Below are positions 60,021 to 64,000 of a DNA stretch of 64,000 nt, one piece after another. Below the pieces are notes generated by a model. The model ran no database searches. It was given only the letters and a program-made list of their open reading frames with translations, and was not told the origin of the DNA. The translations under genes and the position numbers were made by a program. Position 1 is the stretch's first letter. The number at the start of each line of letters is the position of its first letter. Source of the DNA: Candidatus Poribacteria bacterium (GTDB lineage: Bacteria > Poribacteria > WGA-4E > WGA-3G); assembly GCA_022825825.1 (NCBI GenBank), contig JAJDWA010000012.1, positions 54,391 through 118,390 of the forward strand, written 5' to 3'.

Positions 60021-63000
60021 ATGAAAAATGCTGATGTTGAACTCATCCAACGTGTCCTTGATGGTGATGATACTGCGTTCTCCGCGCTCGTAAGAAAATA
60101 TCAGAAGTCGGTGCATGCACTGGTGTGGCGGAAGATTGGCGATTTCCACATCGCCGAGGATATTACGCAGGAAACATTCCTGAAGGCATATCAGAGGCTG
60201 TCAACGCTAAAGGAACCACAGTCTTTTGCAAGTTGGCTCTATGTGATAGCGGCGAATCACTGCAAGACGTGGCTTAGCAAGAAACGTTTACGCACACAGT
60301 CTTTGGAAAGCACAAGCAGTGTGGAGTTGGAGAAAGCGACCTATTCCAGCTATGTCATTGCGGAAAACGAGCGGGCATCAGTAGAAGCGCAGCGCGAAGT
60401 CGTCAAGAAGTTGCTTGCGAAGTTACAAGAAAGTGACCGGACGGTTATCACACTCTACTACCTCGGGGGAATGACGTATGAAGAGATAAGCAGATTTTTA
60501 GGTGTATCGGTAAGTTCGATTAAGAATCGGCTCTACCGGGTGCGACAGCATCTAAAAAAGGAGGAACCCATGATAAGAGAAGCATTAGAGAATTTCCAAA
60601 TTACGCCACATCTTACTGATAACATCATGCAAGCGATTTCACGTATGAAACCCGCCGCACCTTCTGGTAGTAAACCCTTGGTGCCGTGGGCGATTGCTGC
60701 ATCAAGTGCTATTTTGATTGTGTTGATGCTTGGTATAAGCAGTCGATATTTAACGCGTTTTCAGCAACCCTATAGTTTGGATGCACAAACCGAGATGGCT
60801 GTTGAACTCATTGACGCACCTATAGTGCAAAACCTTGAAGCAGAACCGGATGTACGTCGTCAGCTTGGGAACACAAATGCCCTTGGTGTAAGTGATAATG
60901 ACGGTCAAAAACCAGATGAGGTCTTACTGGCTGCAGCGCAAGGGGAAGGAGAAGACGTTTCTGTTCCCAAACAACAGTGGATTCAGGAAAACGGGCCAGT
61001 AGGATCAGGGCATGTGATGACGTTATTCCCAACACCCGAGGGAGAAATCTACATTGTTTATGATGAAGGCTGGAAAGATATACTGTATAAACTACCAGTT
61101 GATGGAACTGAATGGCAGCATGTTAGCGATATTAGTTCACTACAACCTGATATACCGTATGATGCAGTCTCTATGACGAAGTGGAACGATACCCTCTATG
61201 TTGTTGTATCTGTAACAAAAAGAGGAAGAGAAAGCGCACTAAACGAACTTTTCGCTTCAATGGATGATGGAAAAACCTGGATTTCATTTGATAGATGTCC
61301 AGAAGGATGGCTCGTTGGATTTGAGGTGATGGATGATACGTTTTACCTTGCTCTTGAACATGAAATTTTCGTATCTGAGGATATTGGAAAGACGTGGAAT
61401 ATTGTTGACAACGGATTGACAGGAGAAGTGAACACATTGGAGGTAATTCAAAACACGCTATTCGCAACAACAAGCACAGGCTTACATCACCTTGACGGTG
61501 ATAGCTGGCAACGTTTGCAATTTCCGGCACCTGAAGCTAAAAAAATTGTTTCGTTTGCGGGAACTGAAAACCATCTTTATGTGTTGGCAGAATTTGATTG
61601 GGAAAACGTTGGACCACAGGAACGGACCTGGTGGCTTTTCCGATCAACTGATAAAGGACAGTCGTGGACAGATATAACACCGAAAAATGCCTCGCCTATC
61701 ATGGGAGCTGAACCGTTTGAAGATTTACCTCAAGCAACGCTTGTCGCAGCGAAAGACACAGTATTAGTCATAGGTTGGCGAGGTGCTGCGGTGATTCGCT
61801 CAATTGACAACGGCGACACATGGACGCTTGAAAAAAACCCCAATATCCCACTGACATCTTATAGTGTTCACGAAGCAGTAGCGTTAAATAAAAACACATT
61901 TTATTTACAAGGGCATTCTGGGACTTATCGCTCAATTGATGGCGGTTTATCGTGGAAAATGTTTAATCATGGGACGAAAGGAGAAATTATCGACCTAATT
62001 TGTGTCAAGACGAATAAAGAACAAAACACATCTAACTCCCTCTATGCGATGTTTTCAGGGGGTATAAATGACAAATGGGTGTTTAAATCCAGTGATAAGG
62101 GAAAATCTTGGCGTGTGGTGAATCCTGACATACAAATTCAAGAACATATACCTTTTTTTACTCGGATAGCAGAGTCTGATGGTGTACTATATGCAAAAGG
62201 TCGAGAACCTACCAGCTGGGTCCTCATGAGTCTGTATCGGATTTCTGAGGATCGCAACACGTTAGTACCGATTAAAGGCATGCCAGTTTTTAACGCATCG
62301 TCACTATTCAACCTACTGTATCAAGAGCCAGATAAAGGATCAGATAAGTCCTACTTTGAACAAATACAAGAAAGTTCTGTTGGTGCAACACAGTTCTTTA
62401 AATGGATGGCTCAAATGGGTTCAATACACAAAAACTTTCGCCAATCATACCAAGACAGACTTCGCAAATTGGGGTTAAGGGGGCCGTTTGCAGTCAGTGG
62501 CGATACGTTTTATATGGAATACAACTTTAAGCTCTTCCGATGGGAACCCGGTGAAACAGAATGGTACGACACCGAACAGGAAGAAACCGCTAATTTGTCT
62601 TGGAAAATAGCAGAGAGAGAGCTCAAACTTGCTGTTTCAGGGGACACCGTCTACGTCGGCAAACGAGATGGTCACCTTGTCGTATCGTTTGATAGCGGAA
62701 ATAATATGAGTTGGATCGATCTTACCGCAACACTGCCATTTCAATTTAAAACTTTCAAAGAGATCATATTTTCGGGTTCCACGGTGTATGTAGCGACAGA
62801 TGCTGGTGTCACTACATCAGATAGCGGAAAAATTTGGCGTGCAATCACCGATGCAGAAGGAACGAATCTCATTATGGAACATTTGGCTGCTGACGGCACA
62901 TCACTTTATGGTATCACCATAAATACAGGCGTATATCGCTTAGAAAACGGCACTTGGAAACAGGTCGTTTCAGAGATTCCTGATAATGTAACGTCTCTTG

Positions 63001-63071
63001 CTGTTGCTGGAAACACATTATATGTAGGCACACAAAGCAACGGCATGCTTTACTTCAATCTCGGTAAATAA
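60021..63071 (+). CDS. ECF sigma factor fused through a membrane helix to a BNR/beta-propeller domain
   Basis: A protein of 1016 residues; AGAGGTATTAG precedes the ATG. Residues about 10-85 form sigma region 2 (LVRKYQKSVHALVWRKIGDF, AEDITQETFLKAYQ, FASWLYVIAANHCKTWL). Residues about 125-180 form region 4 (DRTVITLYYLGGMTYEEISR, VSVSSIKNRLYRVRQHL). A hydrophobic helix (about 221-243, PWAIAASSAILIVLMLGI) follows. The rest, about 310-1016, is a large beta-propeller with eight BNR/Asp-box-like motifs (SMDDGKTW, SEDIGKTW, STDKGQSW, SIDNGDTW, SIDGGLSW, SSDKGKSW, SGNNMSW, TSDSGKIW). The layout suggests a cytoplasmic sigma factor tethered to a periplasmic sensor. No separate anti-sigma gene is adjacent. 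Confidence 0.9.
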   Translation: MKNADVELIQRVLDGDDTAFSALVRKYQKSVHALVWRKIGDFHIAEDITQETFLKAYQRLSTLKEPQSFASWLYVIAANHCKTWLSKKRLRTQSLESTSSVELEKATYSSYVIAENERASVEAQREVVKKLLAKLQESDRTVITLYYLGGMTYEEISRFLGVSVSSIKNRLYRVRQHLKKEEPMIREALENFQITPHLTDNIMQAISRMKPAAPSGSKPLVPWAIAASSAILIVLMLGISSRYLTRFQQPYSLDAQTEMAVELIDAPIVQNLEAEPDVRRQLGNTNALGVSDNDGQKPDEVLLAAAQGEGEDVSVPKQQWIQENGPVGSGHVMTLFPTPEGEIYIVYDEGWKDILYKLPVDGTEWQHVSDISSLQPDIPYDAVSMTKWNDTLYVVVSVTKRGRESALNELFASMDDGKTWISFDRCPEGWLVGFEVMDDTFYLALEHEIFVSEDIGKTWNIVDNGLTGEVNTLEVIQNTLFATTSTGLHHLDGDSWQRLQFPAPEAKKIVSFAGTENHLYVLAEFDWENVGPQERTWWLFRSTDKGQSWTDITPKNASPIMGAEPFEDLPQATLVAAKDTVLVIGWRGAAVIRSIDNGDTWTLEKNPNIPLTSYSVHEAVALNKNTFYLQGHSGTYRSIDGGLSWKMFNHGTKGEIIDLICVKTNKEQNTSNSLYAMFSGGINDKWVFKSSDKGKSWRVVNPDIQIQEHIPFFTRIAESDGVLYAKGREPTSWVLMSLYRISEDRNTLVPIKGMPVFNASSLFNLLYQEPDKGSDKSYFEQIQESSVGATQFFKWMAQMGSIHKNFRQSYQDRLRKLGLRGPFAVSGDTFYMEYNFKLFRWEPGETEWYDTEQEETANLSWKIAERELKLAVSGDTVYVGKRDGHLVVSFDSGNNMSWIDLTATLPFQFKTFKEIIFSGSTVYVATDAGVTTSDSGKIWRAITDAEGTNLIMEHLAADGTSLYGITINTGVYRLENGTWKQVVSEIPDNVTSLAVAGNTLYVGTQSNGMLYFNLGK

Positions 63072-63224
63072 GTGTCTCTTAGAATAGGAACTGTGATATA
63101 ATCTTAATATGATAACGGAACGGCGATGGCACGTTACCTGTACACCTTTTTACTAATACCAATTCTAATAAATACTGTTCATTAAGAGATTCAACTATTG
63201 TCTGCTGAAGGGACCTTTCTTCCT

Positions 63225-63284
63225 GTAGGAGTGAGCTTTGCTCGCGACAAAGGACGAACGGTCGCGAGCAAAGCTCGCTCCTAC
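63225..63284. repeat. Palindromic repeat, GTAGGAG family
   Basis: GTAGGAGTGAGCTTTGCTCG at 63225 pairs with CGAGCAAAGCTCGCTCCTAC ending at 63284. It is the closest relative of the 8570-8629 element; the two differ at one base of the left arm and in the loop. It lies between the sigma-propeller gene and a transposase remnant. The adjoining sequence from 63285 to 63440 shows nothing else. Confidence 0.7.
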
Positions 63285-63443
63285 AAGATATTCCAGCAAA
63301 TGACACATTATATATTACAATACCTTCGCCAAAAATTTAGTTGAATAAAATGGGCTTTTGTCCTATACTAAAGTTGAACAAAATTATTAGCTTCAGGTAT
63401 TCCTTTGAGTATGTGTATCGTTGATTTGCCGAAAACCTATATA

Positions 63444-63485
63444 ATATTCTGTGAGTCCGATTTTTGTTTGGAACTCACAGAATAT
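63444..63485. repeat. 13-bp perfect stem-loop near the transposase remnant
   Basis: ATATTCTGTGAGT at 63444-63456 pairs perfectly with ACTCACAGAATAT at 63473-63485 around a 16-base loop. It lies about 105 bp beyond the transposase stop codon, where insertion-sequence ends or transposase terminators are expected. No target duplication can be seen from inside the window. Confidence 0.5.
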
Positions 63486-63591
63486 AACGTTTGTGCTATT
63501 CGCAAGCGGAGAAAAGCAGCACATAGTCCGAGTGTGAACCGAACAGGACGATACCAATGTATACCGAGTTGTTGGCAAACATCTTCAACTT

Positions 63592-64000
63592 TCACCCTTT
63601 CTGTTTGGGGTGTCCTGTAAATAGGAGTTTCGCCAAACTTGCTGCGACGAAACTGAGTTGCACAAACCGATTGATGCTTTTCCGGGATTTGACTTGATAC
63701 TTAGCAAAACCGAAGTTTCGTTTAACATCGCGGAATGCCGTCTCAATCTGCCATCTGTGGCGATAGTGTTTGACAAATCTGTGATATTTCAACCGTTATA
63801 TCTGTTGTGAAAACAAGAAAATACCGATAAGGTTTTGACTTTTTTGGGCGTGTCCGGAGCACAACGAGCCGCACATCCGCAGGACACATTTTTGTTCGGA
63901 CTATTTTTGAGGCAACTGAATGCGTTTTCCCTGCTATTTCCATCACACGATACCGCACGCTGCGAATATCAAGACGATCTCCGTATTTTTTGTGGACAGA
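63592..64000 (-). pseudogene. Transposase C-terminal part (IS4/IS701-like DDE), frameshifted and cut by window edge
   Basis: Two frames cover one transposase. From the window end to about 63788, one frame reads KKYGDRLDIRSVRYRVMEIA and later RTRPKKSKPYRYFLVFTTDIT. The neighbouring frame then carries LKYHRFVKHYRHRWQIETAF and RDVKRNFGF, ending GHPKQKG with TGA at 63592-63594. YRHRWQIETAFRDVK is the YREK-like C-terminal signature of IS4-type DDE transposases. A one-base shift near 63786 breaks the gene, which could be decay or programmed frameshifting. The N-terminal part lies beyond the window. Confidence 0.7.

Overview
The window looks like a chromosomal contig from an uncultivated, environment-associated bacterium, most probably Candidatus Poribacteria or a near relative. 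This is inferred from the gene mix: several phytanoyl-CoA-dioxygenase-like proteins, secreted LamG proteins sharing a C-terminal KLxTTW-type motif, Gfo/Idh and mandelate-racemase enzymes, TIM-barrel sugar isomerases, a DUF4159 protein and an ABC transporter/DUF1854 pair. No rRNA gene is present to confirm it. Genes use the standard code with Shine-Dalgarno starts. Palindromic repeats and short inverted-repeat elements fill many intergenic gaps.

Layout. 0-9.9 kb: partial glnE, two secreted LamG proteins, a ThDP enzyme, tandem PhyH oxygenases, an AT-rich cadherin-like lipoprotein and a Gfo/Idh oxidoreductase. 10-19 kb: a promoter driving an IscU-like and A-type Fe-S pair, a TIM-barrel isomerase, sbcCD, a secreted sandwich protein and a LarA-like racemase. 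19-23.5 kb: a stress/toxin-antitoxin cluster (PemK/MazF-type pair, HicB-like orphan, 15-unit TPR protein, DUF5615/DUF433 pair) plus a HAD hydrolase. 23.6-36.3 kb: queC, an MFS transporter with a small beta-sandwich protein, a NuoE-NuoF fusion, an ABC ATPase, a second ThDP enzyme, a third PhyH, tRNA-Asn(GTT), rhodanese, a third LamG protein, a second isomerase, two Uma2 paralogues (one internally deleted) and an HTH-metallo-beta-lactamase fusion. 36.4-47.7 kb: DppBC-type permeases, Fic, aroQ, a DegT aminotransferase, a lipoprotein gene interrupted by an in-frame TGA, an overlapping YkgJ/DUF2156/thiamine-pyrophosphokinase-like trio, a threonine-dehydratase-like enzyme and a membrane protein. 47.8-52 kb: two CBS proteins, a 24-codon ORF and 2-oxoacid:ferredoxin oxidoreductase alpha and beta genes, closed by a strong terminator. 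52-54 kb: a compact FRG-TPR-membrane protein cassette. 54-60 kb: DUF4159, DUF1854, ABC exporter and an enolase-superfamily enzyme. 60-64 kb: an ECF sigma factor fused through a transmembrane helix to a large BNR-type beta-propeller, then a palindromic repeat and a frameshifted transposase.

The most unusual candidates are the sigma/TM/propeller fusion, the shared C-terminal motif of four secreted proteins, the FRG-TPR-TM cassette, the CBS/KorAB operon with its small ORF, the ligand-poor IscU homologue and the TGA-interrupted lipoprotein. All functions are inferred from sequence recognition alone; no database search was run.
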